Positions 1 through 10,720 of a DNA stretch of 64,000 bases are shown in pieces. The number at the start of each line of letters is the position of its first letter. The first letter of the stretch is position 1. A program made the position numbers and the translations under genes. Below the pieces are notes generated by a model, which saw only the letters and a list, made by a program, of their open reading frames with translations, was not told where the DNA came from and did not search any database. The stretch is from Viscum album (Eukaryota; Streptophyta; Magnoliopsida; Santalales; Viscaceae), in assembly GCA_963277665.1 (NCBI GenBank), contig OY728157.1:364760067-364824066 (forward strand). The letters run 5' to 3'.

Positions 1-1439
1 TCTATGTTATCTCAAAGATTTGTTTCATTATATGTGTATAAGACATTTTGATGCAATTAAATACATCTATTGAAGTTTATTTACCCTTTAAAATGATAAT
101 TCAAATATTTCATTTTATAAATCAAAATGAGTATATAAGATATAATGTTTTTCTATAAAATACGGTGTGGCACTCCACATTTTGGTGTGGAATGATTTTT
201 TTAGGTGGTCCTATATCCTAATTTAAATTAAAATTATAAAAATATGGGGTTGAAATACCCATTAGATTCTCTAGTCATAGTTTTTATGGTGTGTCACATT
301 TCATTATAGTGAAATATAATATTCCAAATAAATACAAAAAAATCATGGTTTATCTATTTTTGTGTTATACTGAATTCTTATCTCTTGGAAATTACTATTT
401 TTGTGGCCTAATATCCCAGATTATGGTATAAAATCCAATTCTACAAGAAACACAATAATTCACAACTTTCTCATCAATTTTCAGGGTCATAGATCACAAC
501 GTGACACCTAATATTGAGGTATGATATTTCCCATTATTCAAAAACCATGTAGCCTTAAAAAAGAACCACTTATACTTACATAGTTACTATTGAGTAATTA
601 TTATCAACCATAATGTTGAAAACCATCACCATACAACATCTAAATATATACAACTTTTTCATGACATGATCATATGTGCATTATGGCATGGATTTTCTTC
701 CTTCACCCAAATCACCTCCAATTTTCTCCAAAATTATCAAATCATTCTCAAATTCCATGACATAAATAAATTGGTTTGAATGAACACCTTTATCATGTTG
801 TTGTAGCTATGAAAACTACATAGTCTTCCATTACTCTTTAAGAAATCTAAATAATCTCATTAATTCCTTAGCCTTTCCATGAATGGTCTCTTTAACTTCA
901 TTAAGAAATATTATTGACTTCAATACTTCCTCTTATTTTCTACCATACTCATCCCCATGCTATAATTTCACCTATGTTAGTGATATTCTTTCATTAGTAT
1001 ATATGGTTTTTATGTATGAAAACCATATTCAACTTTATTATTATGTCATCATTTCTCTATATAACCTGATATGAACATCATGAGGGTTTTTCCATTATCA
1101 TTTTTTATAGACTACTAATAACCCAACCGCTGGGTTTCTAGTTGCACCCCCTTTGGATTTTGATCCAATTACCACCATGACATGATTCACATTATAATAT
1201 ACCTCCTATTAGTTTTTAACATTAGTCCATTTCCAATAAAATTTACTATAATTGATAATAAATCTAATAATTTTTTTTGGGTTTCAACATATAACCAAAC
1301 AAGTCCAAGAAGAAGCAGAGCCTATGGATTTTTATTAAAAAGAAAGGAAGAGTACAAAGGAGGCGGATGGGGTCAAACAAATAGACATTCCCAAATCCAT
1401 CAAACTAATCTGTTAAAGCTTAAAATATGACATGTCATT
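1..1439. other. AT-rich sequence without recognisable gene
   Basis: No reading frame here resembles a known protein and no terminal repeats were found. The stretch lies downstream, in minus-strand sense, of the broken DUF4283-like ORF and may be its 3' continuation or flanking DNA. An AATAAA lies in minus sense near 1340, but nothing else supports a gene end. Confidence 0.4.
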
Positions 1440-1800
1440 CCCATAATCAGAATCATCAGCTGTTTCCCATTCAGATTAAGACTTACCCTGATTGAAAATC
1501 TTAAGGAAATATACATCCAAATTCCTTGGTAGCTTAGAAGACGATCTATTAGACATAGTACTGTAAGAGTAGAATATTCATTTCATTGTCTCCTCTTAGG
1601 GGAACATAGGTGAATACCTTATTATTAGTAATCTTTGTCTTTTCACTTAGGAATTTATCCTTAAAGGAGGCATGCACACCAATGATTGAAGCCTGAATCG
1701 GGGTATCGAAATTCACCCTTTCATCCTTAGAGACATTACCCCATTTATTAGACAATCCGGAGGATTAAAATATTTTCAAAATTTCCTGATGACAATCAAT
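1440..1800 (-). pseudogene. C-terminal segment of a split DUF4283/zinc-knuckle-type ORF
   Basis: This minus-strand open stretch lies immediately outside the ATTTT target duplication of the copia element. Read from 1800 downward it continues, in the same frame, the coding sequence found at 14710-14652 and 17890-16464 on the far side of two transposons. It contains one in-frame TAA near 1768, an open run to 1551 (including the residues VPLRGDNEMNILLLQYY), and then shifts frame into a serine/asparagine-rich stretch starting MSNRSSSKLPRNLD near 1558. I do not recognise this C-terminal part by itself. The identity comes from the upstream segment, whose DUF4283-like region and C-x2-C...C motif resemble ORF1 of plant LINEs. 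It is a dead copy with stops and at least one frameshift. Confidence 0.5.
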
Positions 1801-1805
1801 ATTTT
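1801..1805. repeat. Target site duplication of the copia element, left copy (ATTTT)
   Basis: ATTTT directly precedes the LTR starting TGTAGGTATGG and matches ATTTT at 14647-14651 directly after the other LTR. Five base pairs is the normal length for copia elements. Low complexity weakens it alone, but the ORF that continues across the joined site supports it. Confidence 0.75.
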
Positions 1806-2600
1806 TGTAGGTATGGTATGTGTGTATGATATACTCTATAATACCAAATTTAGGATCTAATATGTAAAAGTGAGATGCTCAAATACAAGAGTGTGGGTGA
1901 ATTGTATACTTTTAACAATTCCTTTGGAACGTTAAAAGATGGTTATGTTTAACATAGTTAAACAAAGTAATTCACAAAACATCTAGTTCTACACACTTTC
2001 TTGCTTCCGGAAATATGATTCCGAGAAAGCAATTCCGGAAATGTGAATCCAAAAAAGAAACTTAACGAATGTTTAAAAAGATGAATGTTATACCTTAAAG
2101 CATATAGAATCTAACTAAATCAGAGTACAAGTATAAGGAATTATATGATATTTATACTTTCCTCAACAATACAAATGCTGCGGAAAACTTGTAAAAAAAC
2201 ATGTAACCGTAGTATATCTTTTAACCCAAAGAGAAGGGTATCCAACAACCCTGGATAAAGGTCTCTTGATTTATACTTTCAAGAAAGTTTTTCTTTCCCA
2301 CACCAGGGTAAGCCCTCGATATGAAGATCAGAGTCTGTCTTGCTATCCCCACAAGCCCTCAACTTTCAGATAGTCGGCACCTCTGGCTTCCTCAGAAAGG
2401 AAGCCCTCAACTTCGAGGTAGTCAACATATATGTCTTCTTATCCCCAGAAGCCGTCGATTTACATAACAAAAATCGGAGTCACAGAAAGAAAATCTGCAC
2501 AAGAAGTTCACTATCCACTAAGCATGAGAGTATCTCTCTCTAGAAATCACTTCAGATCAACAGTTGTCAAAAAATTTCTAAGATCTTTCAATTGAGCCCC

Positions 2601-2610
2601 TATTTATAGG
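2601..2610 (-). promoter_or_regulatory. TATA box of the copia LTR (present only in the 3' LTR)
   Basis: The minus strand reads GCCTATAAATAGGGGC here, a strong plant TATA box placed about 1.1 kb into the LTR, so U3 would be about 1.1 kb. The matching position in the 5' LTR (13619-13624) is deleted. Confidence 0.65.
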
Positions 2611-2989
2611 CACAACTTCAACGGTCGACTCCCTACTCCAACGGTCATATTTTCCCTTGAATTTCAGATGGACCTATACACGTGTCCCTCAAACAACGGT
2701 TAGTTAGTAACTGGTTTCACAACATCATTTTATATCAAAATAGGTGTAAGAAAATATATGGTTACATAACCAGAATCAATATTCGGAATATAAGAAAATA
2801 AAAGTTCGGAGTCTAAACAAAATTGAATTCGGAGTCTATAATACAAGGATATTCAGATTCTATTTTCTCGGAATTCAGAACCTGAATTCAATATAATTTT
2901 GGAGTCTAAATTTCAAGGAAATTTGGAATCTGGATTATCAAGAATTTTAAACGTGAACTCACAAAGTTCGGAGTCAGAGATCATGAGAA

Positions 2990-3370
2990 TTTGGAGTCAG
3001 AAATCATAAGAGTCCAGAGTCTGAATTCAGAGAACTCAAATTCAGAACTCAGAGAATTTCATAACCAGAATTTCTATTCGGAATTCGAAGTTAGAACTCA
3101 GAAGAGTTCATCTCCAAAATTTATAATCAGAATTAAGAGTCAGAACTCTGAAGTGTTTTTAACCAAAATTCTGATTCAGAATTTAGAGTCAAAACTTATA
3201 AAAGATCATATCTAGAATTTGTAATCAGAATTCAGAGTTATAATTTATAATAGTTCGTATCCATAATTTGTAATTTGAATTCGGAGACATAACTCAGAAG
3301 AGTTCATAACCAAAATTCTGATTCAGAATTCAGAGTCAGAACTCTGAAAAGTTCGTAACGAGAATTTTGA
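2990..3370 (-). repeat. Tandem 49-bp repeats in U3, left LTR
   Basis: Degenerate units of about 49 bp carry GGAGT(C/T)AGAACT and GAATTC-type words. Many contain the palindrome GAACTCAGAAGAGTTC or a close variant. The array lies upstream of the TATA box in element sense and recurs in the other LTR. Confidence 0.7.
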
Positions 3371-3631
3371 GAATTCGGATCCTAAAACAAGGTGCTTCAT
3401 ATCAAGGTAATTGTAGGATTATGAGGTTTTGGTTTCAAACTAAATTTTACACCTAGAAAAATTATTATATTAACAATGAAAGATGTTAAGAATAAATTTC
3501 CTTGGGGAAGGAAAATGTTCCTTATAGAGGTAAAACATAGGGTAAAAATAGTTTTTCCTTGAGATAAGGTGTTTGTGATTTTCAAAACAAGAAGAATGGT
3601 AAATTTATAATAAAACCTTAATGACTCAAAA

Positions 3632-3643
3632 AACTCCCCTCAA
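3632..3643 (-). other. Internal polypurine-tract copy inside the left LTR
   Basis: The minus strand reads TTGAGGGGAGTT followed by TTTTGAGTCATTAAGG, a damaged copy of the polypurine tract and LTR start, 58 bp inside the true LTR edge. It is also present, better preserved, in the right LTR. Confidence 0.6.
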
Positions 3644-3689
3644 TATACATGAATAGAAAAGTCATAAGGAAAACCTTATTGACTCAACA

Positions 3690-3701
3690 ATCTACCGCTT
3701 T
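3690..3701 (-). other. Polypurine tract before the copia 3' LTR (degenerate)
   Basis: The minus strand reads AAAGCGGTAGAT directly before the LTR start TGTTGAGTC. It matches a copia polypurine tract (purine run ending GAT) with a C and a T interrupting the purines. Confidence 0.6.
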
Positions 3702-4099
3702 ATGGAAAGCACACACATCCTAATAAAAAAAGAATATATGGACTTTGAAATTTTTTCTAGACTTTTCAAATAAAAATTATCTCCCTTTATTCATGGTCAA
3801 TGATGAATACAAATAAACCCCCTTAGGCTTTGGAACATTAAGTATCTTATTCTATATTTCCTGAATGATAATTTTCATTATCTTGAGTATGGAAATCTTC
3901 GTAATGGAAAACCCCCCCATTGATAAACTCCCCCTTAGATAGGGATTTTTATTCTTTACTTAGAATTATTTTTACTTCTCTCCCTTTGTGATTTTCAAAA
4001 AGAGTTTGAGGGAATGGAAAAATATATTACCTGAAATATTAGTACACGCATCTAAACAAAACAAAAAACCACAATTTCATTAATATTGAAAGAATTTGT

Positions 4100-6537
4100 T
4101 CATGGTAAAAAATACAGCAAAAGATCGGATCGATCTATTTTTCTTCTTTTTTCCTTGGGTATCATCTTCTTGATGATGGTATTCAGCTTATTTAGATCAT
4201 TGTGATCCTCTTGTTCTTTCTTCTCTAATGCTGTGATCCTATCATCTTGAGCCTTCAGGGAATCTTCCTGAGACTTCAGCAATTCATCTTGTCTCACTAA
4301 CATTTCTTGAATCTCGATCCGGAGATCCCTTCTTTTTTCCAACTCTTGACAACATAATTCAATTTCCCATTCATATCTTTGACATCTTTAATCTGAGTAT
4401 TTTGTTCAAGATTTAAATTTTACCCAAATCTATTTGTAAGATCCTTGATTTTGGTGTCTTTGTTATCAAAAACATCATTAACATCTTCTTGAAATTGAAC
4501 AAGCTCTCTCAAGTCTTAAATGATCTTCTTCTACCATTTGGTTATTTTCTTGCAAGATTTTCTGTGGTCTTCATAGTTGATAAAGAAATTATTGTGTTAG
4601 GCCTGAATCTTTACACACCTATCCATCAAAATTGATATAGAGTCAGATTTATGCTTTATGCTATGCTGAAGCATCTAGAATCTGTAGTCAATTGTCGGAA
4701 ATATAAGAATGGTTTCCACTAGCTTCTTCCGCGACTGAACGACAAAATCGTGTCCCAAAGATGATGAATCTGAATCAGAAATTTTGGTTGGTGATGGTTT
4801 TTCCTCTAGGTCAACCAGCTTCCTATTAGAGGATCCACCAGCTTCCTTCTTCCTTATAATTTCTTTGGTTAGAGTATCAACCACCACTTGTTTGCCTTTA
4901 TTGGATTTCAGAATAGATTCTTCATCATGAGACTCCTGCTCACACTCAAACAACTGAAAAATCCTATCTTCATCAACATTTTATTTCTCAACTCCTACGT
5001 CAACATCCTCTAGATGAATAAAGTGATGATTATAGCTTTGTTTCTCAGATAATTTGTTTTCTTCTTCTTCAGACTTCTCATCAACTCTAGGGGTAGAAAG
5101 TTTCAAAGTTCCGGCTTGAGAAGTCTGGATTGACAATTTTTCGGAATAACTTTCCTTCTCATGAAAGTCTTATGCGTTCTTTATTTGATAAACTATTTCT
5201 TCAGTGCTTTATTCTTCTTGAACTTCTTCTACAGCTTCCTTTTCAACATCCTTCTCTTGGGATTTTTCTAGAGTCATGAAATTTTTTCCGAGTGTCTCAG
5301 GTAATGGTTATACTAAGTTGGTTTTCGGTACGGGAATTTTATCGGATGAAACTTCAGTAGCCTTTGAAAGTGATTGCACAATCTATACCTCTGACATCTT
5401 CTTCTTAAGATTCTTATCTTTGTCTTGCTTCTCAAGCTCATCAACGGATTTTTCTTTCAATTCTTTGGCCTCTGTAGGGTCTAGGACAAATTGTGGTTCC
5501 CCTTCCTTCTGGTTCTTCTTATCCTCCCTCCACTTGAAAACTACCTCATCTAGATAGGCTTTCGGATTTTTGGGGTTTTTAGGCACAAAATGAGTTTCTT
5601 TGGTCTTAGGGATTTTCTCTACTTCTTGAACTTCCTTTAGTTTCCTATTCTTTCCAGCTTTTTTTGATGGTTCAGCCTCTTCAGCATTTTTGGGAATGGC
5701 TTCTTCCTCATCCACTAGTAGATCATAAAACTCACCTAAATCCTTAGAAAAACCTACTTTCATCCTCTTGAGGTTATCATCGATGATTATCATTACTTTG
5801 TAATTCCTCGGTTTGGAACTACAAGGGGTCTTGAAATATTCAAGACACTTAACTATCAATTTTTGTAGTAGGGCAGGATACATGATTATCTGTGCTCTCA
5901 GATTCACATTCTTGATATTCTCCATCGTAATGAGAATATGCTTCATCAGATTAATTTTCCTTCGATTTACCAAAAAATCTATGATATACATATGACTCTT
6001 ATTAAGAGTGTCCTTGCCACCCTTTCTCAGTACGATAAGACCCTGAACCAATAATTCTAGGATCCGATTGTTGGTAGATAAATGAGAAATTTTTGTAGTC
6101 TTGACCTCTGTAAGTCCAAGACATTGCAAAGCCTTCACCCTTACAAAACATCCTTGCAAATCTGGTAATTTGTGGGAGAAAAAAATTAAATCCCCTTCAT
6201 AAGATAATCATACTAAGATAGTTTCCTTAGTGAAAGAATGTTTATATATTTTTCTATAACTCTTGAAGGAAAATTTTTGTCTACCATCTTTCTTAGAGAA
6301 ACAAGCTATCTCATAAATCTCTATCATAAAATCCTGATACACTACATCCTAACCTCTTGGATTCGATATAGATACACTCTCCCATCCATTAAGATTGATA
6401 TTCTTGGAGATAATAGAGTCACATTTTTTGAATAAGTTCAGATGTACCAACCTCTCCCTGTATAACTTTCATTCCATAATCGGCTTGACAGTAGACATCT
6501 CTTGAGAGGGAACTGCACCAGACATTCAGAATTGAGC
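4100..6537 (-). pseudogene. Extra (env-like) ORF region of the copia element, broken
   Basis: This is a minus-strand coding region between the end of pol and the 3' LTR. The longest open part is 6159-5383 (258 residues), with further open blocks at 4953-4675 and 4342-4100, so several stops interrupt one long ancestral ORF. The first part (around RILELLVQGLIVLRKGG and the next 100 residues) has alternating hydrophobic and basic segments and resembles the helical domain annotated as 'putative plant transposon protein' in retroelement ORFs. The middle is very rich in Lys, Glu and Asp. The C-terminal block has heptad-spaced hydrophobics (EMLVRQDELLKSQEDSLKAQ) and is predicted by eye to be a coiled coil. 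SIRE-type elements are known to carry an env-like ORF here. I see no clear signal peptide or transmembrane pair, so 'env-like' refers to position only. Confidence 0.6.
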
Positions 6538-6989
6538 ACTTTTGAAATGTTCGGAATGGGATCTTGTAGAGGGGAATAACTTTGATATATGGGAGCTTGA
6601 AAAACGATGTGGGATAACCATCGGGGGTTCCATTTTATAGGTGTTCAAGAAAAAATTCATCTTCTCATTTCAATCAAATGGTTGAGAATTCTTTTGATCA
6701 GATCTAATGGTTGAAAAGATAGCCGCAAGGAAAATTTGATAGTATCCGATCTTTTGAGGGTTTTTAATGAAAATATTCGGATTTAAGAAAAATAGAATTT
6801 GAGAAATTTTAAGAACAAAACAAAATAACAACAAGTAAATGGTCATTATAAAAAATCAAGGAAGAATCATAACTTTCAGATTATCAGGAGAATTATTCAT
6901 ATTGAGGAAAATTCTTCTTGAAGAACTTTGATACCAAAAATAAACTTGAGTACGAAAAATAATTGATTACATAGATCGTCATTAAAAAG

Positions 6990-7490
6990 ATTTTCATTAT
7001 GAAATTCTCCATTACAAAAATATTCATTAGGAAAAATATGAAAAGACTACATTATGAAAAATATGAAAAACATCATTACGAAAAATATGAAAAACTTCAT
7101 TACAAAAAATATGAAAAACATTATTATGAAAGATATGAAAAACTTAATTACCAGAAATATAAAAAACTTCATTATGAAAAATATGAAAAAAACTTCATTA
7201 CAAAAAATATGAAAAACTTCATTACGAAAAATAAGAAAAACTTCATTAAGAAAAAAAATGATAAACTTCATTATGAAAAATATGAAAAAACATCATTACG
7301 AAAAATATGAAAAACTTAATTACAAAAAATATAAAAAAAATTCATTACGAAAAATATGAAAAAGTTCATTACAAAAATATGAAAAACTTAATTATGAAAA
7401 ATATGAAAGAAACTTCATTATGGAAAATATGAAATACTTCATTATGAAAAATATGAAAAAACTTCATTACAAAAAATATTAAAAAATTAA
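6990..7490. repeat. 24-bp AT-rich minisatellite inside the copia element
   Basis: About 20 imperfect copies of CATTAYGAAAAATATGAAAAACTT lie in tandem between the RNase H stop and the extra ORF. Because 24 is a multiple of three, the array stays open in several frames and gives long false ORFs. Some units carry 1-2 bp indels. I see no such array in the LTRs. Confidence 0.85.
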
Positions 7491-7568
7491 TGATCAAATG
7501 AACTCCCTCTATGAAAATGAGTTTATTACTGTAATAAGATTGGTTCAACATGAAGTTATTAAGGAGGA

Positions 7569-9230
7569 TTAATTTACAGTTATCATTCCTAACTTCTGTT
7601 TAATGTATTCAAATATATCAAAGGGTAAATATTTTGTGAAAATATCAGCAAGTTGATCTTGCATTCTGATAAATTGAAGAGTGATATCTACTTTTTGTGT
7701 GTGATCCCTAAGAATGTGATGCCTAATATCTTTGTGTTTTTTACGAGAGTGATGTGCAAGGTTTTTACTAAGGGAAATGGCACTTGTATTATAACACAAA
7801 ATTTGTGTTTTGGTAAAACTCATACCATAGTCTGTGAGTGTGTGTTGCATCCACAACACTTGAGCACAAAAACTTTCAGCTACTACATATTCAGCTTCAG
7901 AAGTGGAAAGTGCTACGGAGTGTTTCTTCTTGCATGACCAAGAAGCTAATAAATCTCCAAAGAAATTAGAAGTTTGGGATGTACTCTTTCTATACATTCT
8001 ACATCTGCCAAAGTCAACATCTGAAAAAAATTTAAAAAAAAAATCATTTCCAGTAGTATAAAAGAGTTCTAAATCCATGGTTCCCTTTAAGTAGAAAAAA
8101 ATTCTTTTCACTGCCTTTAAATGAGATTCCTCAGGATTAGATTGATATCTTTCACATAAGCATACTGAAAACATTAAGTCTGGACGACTAGCTGTCAATT
8201 AAAGTAAACTTCTTATCATACCTCTAAAATATGTTTGATCTACTGGTTTCCAAGCTTCATCAAGATCAAGTGTATTTGAGGTACCAATGAGAGTACTTAT
8301 AATTTTTGTGTTTTCAAATCAATACATCTTAAGAACATCATTAATATACTTATGTTGGGATATATATATTTCTTCTGGTTTTTATGAAATTTGAAAACCA
8401 AGGAAAAATGTTAACTGGCCCATAATATTCATTTCAAAATCAGATTTCATTAGATCCGCAAAGGAATCAGTTAAAGATTGCTGAGATGAACTGAATATAA
8501 TGTCATCAACATAAATTTGAACAATGAAAACATTTTTCTTTTCATTCTTTATAAAAAAGGTTGGATCTTCATTTCCCTTGACATAATTATTTTGAAGAAA
8601 AAGCCCTCTAAGTGTATCATACCAAGATCGAGGGGCTAGTTTAAGGCCATACAAAGCATTGGTAAGTCTAAAAACATGATCAAGATGTTTTTTATCTTCA
8701 AAACAGGAGGTTTTTCAACAAAAACATCCTCTTGAACATAACCATTAAGGAAAGCACATTTCACATCCATTTGAAAAAGATTGAAATTGAAGAATGCTGC
8801 AAAGGCAAGTAAAATATGAATAGATTCAAGTCTAGCTACTGGAGAATAGGTTTCTTCATAGTCTACTCCTTCTTGTTGATTATAGACTTTAGCAACTAAT
8901 CTAGCTTTATTTCTTACGATGATTCCATTTTCATCACACTTATTTCTCATGACCCATTTTACTCCAATAACAAAAGTTTCCTTAGGTCTTTCAACCAAGG
9001 TCCAAACTTTATTCCTCTCGAATTCATTTAGCTCATCTTTTATAGCTTTAATCCAATCATCGTCACCTAAAGCTTCATTTGTGCGTTTTGGATCTAATTG
9101 GGAAATAATTACTAGATGTTCTACTTCATTTCTTAAGGAACTTATAGTCCTTACAGGTAGATTCACAACACCAATGATGTTATCACTAGGATGATTCATA
9201 AGAAACAACTGTTTTTGGTTTTGTAAAACA
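7569..9230 (-). pseudogene. Copia reverse transcriptase and RNase H (end of pol), broken
   Basis: Reverse transcriptase copies the element RNA into DNA and RNase H removes the RNA strand. Read downward from about 9208, the RT starts with DDWIKAIKDELNEFERNKVWTLV and continues through KARLVAKVYNQQEGVDYEETYSPVARL to the catalytic YVDDIIF at 8513-8496, whose Asp pair is intact. The copia RNase H follows (SRPDLMFSVCLCERYQSNPE, ALSTSEAEYVV) and ends at the TAA before 7569. A frameshift lies near 8690. Three in-frame stops lie between 8384 and 8199, including one directly before the RNase H block. The order integrase-RT-RNase H is the copia order. It cannot make a full product. Confidence 0.92.
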
Positions 9231-10720
9231 TGTTCATCAACATAGGGTATGAAATATTCTAGAGTAACTGTTTTAGAAGTATCTTCTTGGAAATTTTCTT
9301 TATCAGAAGGATCTTATAACATAGGTTGATAATCAGTTTTTGAAAACACATCCGTAGATGTAGGTTGGGGTTGTCTAAAATCAAAAGGATCTGTTTCATA
9401 AAATCCGACATGCACTGTCTCTTCAATAGTACAAGTGTTTTTATTAAAACTATATAAGCCTTAGAAGTTGTGTAGTAGCCTTAGAAAATTACTTTATCAT
9501 ATTTTAGTGCGAATTTATATAGATTATCTTCAGTATTCAGAATTAATACCTTGAAACCAAAAACCTTGAAGCAAGAAAGTCTAGATTTTCTACCATTCCA
9601 TAACTCATAAAGAGTTTTATTAAGAGAAGGTCTAATCAAAACTCGATTTATAGTATAACAAGCAGTACATACAGCTTCAGCCCAAAAATGTTTGGCTACA
9701 GAATATTAACTCAACATGGTTCTTGTTATCTCTTGAAGAATTCTATTTCTTCTTTCATTAACACCATTTTGTGGAGGTGTTCTGGGTTCTGAGAAGTTAC
9801 GAGTAATGCCTTTTCTACTACAAAAACTTTCAAAATTAGAATTCTTAAATTCTCCACCATGATCACTATGAATAGTTTTCAATGGAAAATTTTTCTCTTT
9901 TTTTTACTTGGGCTCAAAAAATTTTGAAATAAGAAAAATCATCAAATTTCTTTTCTAGAAAATAGACCCATGTAAATATTGGGTAATTATCTACTAGAAA
10001 AAATACATAGTACTTTTCTCCAATGCTTCCAGTTTGTGTTGCACCAAAAAGATCCATATGGACTAGATATAATGCGTCAGTAGTTGTATCTTCACTGACT
10101 AATTTAAAACTTTATTTATGTTTCTTATCATATTGGAAAGGGTCAAAAACTTTTGAAGTATCAAATCTATGCTTTGGTAGATCCTTAACTATTCTTTTCT
10201 TAGAAAGTTTTCATAAGTTCCTAAGGTTACAATGTATTAACGTTCTATTCCACAACCAATAATGATCTTCCATCGCACTAAGTCATGGAAGATCTTGTAT
10301 CCTAAGTTCTTCTATGTTTAGTGTGTAAACATTATCTTGCCTGTGGGAAAAAAGAATAAACTCTACCTTGGAATTGTGTACTAAGCACTTTTCATTCCTA
10401 AAATTTACAAGGTAACCTTCATTACATAATTGATTTATGCTAATGATGTTGTGATTAAGACCTTTAACAAACAAAACATTTGAAATCAAGGTTTTTCCAT
10501 GAAGAACTATGTTACCTATAGCAATAATTTCTCCCTGGGCATTATCTCTGAAAGTTACTTTCCCTCCTTTCGTCTTGATAATATTTTCAAAACAGTTTTG
10601 TTACCAGTCATATACCGAGAACATCAACTATCCATGTACCATGTATTGCTTTTAGTACTCTCTCTATTTTCCTGAATACAAGAAAAAGATATACATTCAG
10701 AATCCAAACGTTCTTGGATC
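9231..10720 (-). pseudogene. Copia protease and integrase part of pol, broken
   Basis: The integrase core is readable in pieces on the minus strand. HMDLFGATQTGSIGEKYYVFF with the first catalytic Asp lies near 10060, DHGGEFKNSNFESF with the second Asp near 9850, and RTPPQNGVNERRNRILQEI with the catalytic Glu near 9765. Upstream, near 10630, GTWIVD followed in another frame by CSRYMTG marks the aspartic protease active site with a short deletion inside it. Many stops and several frameshifts divide the region. Downstream of the core, a long linker leads into the RT near 9200, as usual in copia pol. Confidence 0.85.

Larger units (their letters stand above)
1806..3689 (-). repeat. 3' LTR of the copia element
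   Basis: This 1884-bp direct repeat of 12877-14646 shows alignable sequence throughout. In element sense it starts TGTTGAGTCA at 3689 and ends at 1806. It holds a TATA box (2601-2610) and a tandem 49-bp repeat zone (about 2990-3370) in the presumed U3. It keeps 66 bp that the 5' LTR has lost. Confidence 0.9.

Noticed and set aside
2990..3370. Repeat-spacer look of the 49-bp array, as in a CRISPR
   Set aside because: The whole unit is repeated, with no unique spacers, and it lies in a plant retrotransposon LTR.
5276..5557. 93-codon plus-strand ORF over the extra ORF of the copia element
   Set aside because: It is antisense to the longer, lysine/glutamate-rich minus-strand ORF and shows no known domain; judged a shadow.
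6999..7310. 103-codon plus-strand ORF with repeated HYEKYEK-type octapeptides, and its minus-strand mirror
   Set aside because: It is produced by the 24-bp minisatellite: a unit divisible by three keeps frames open. No start context or homology supports a protein.
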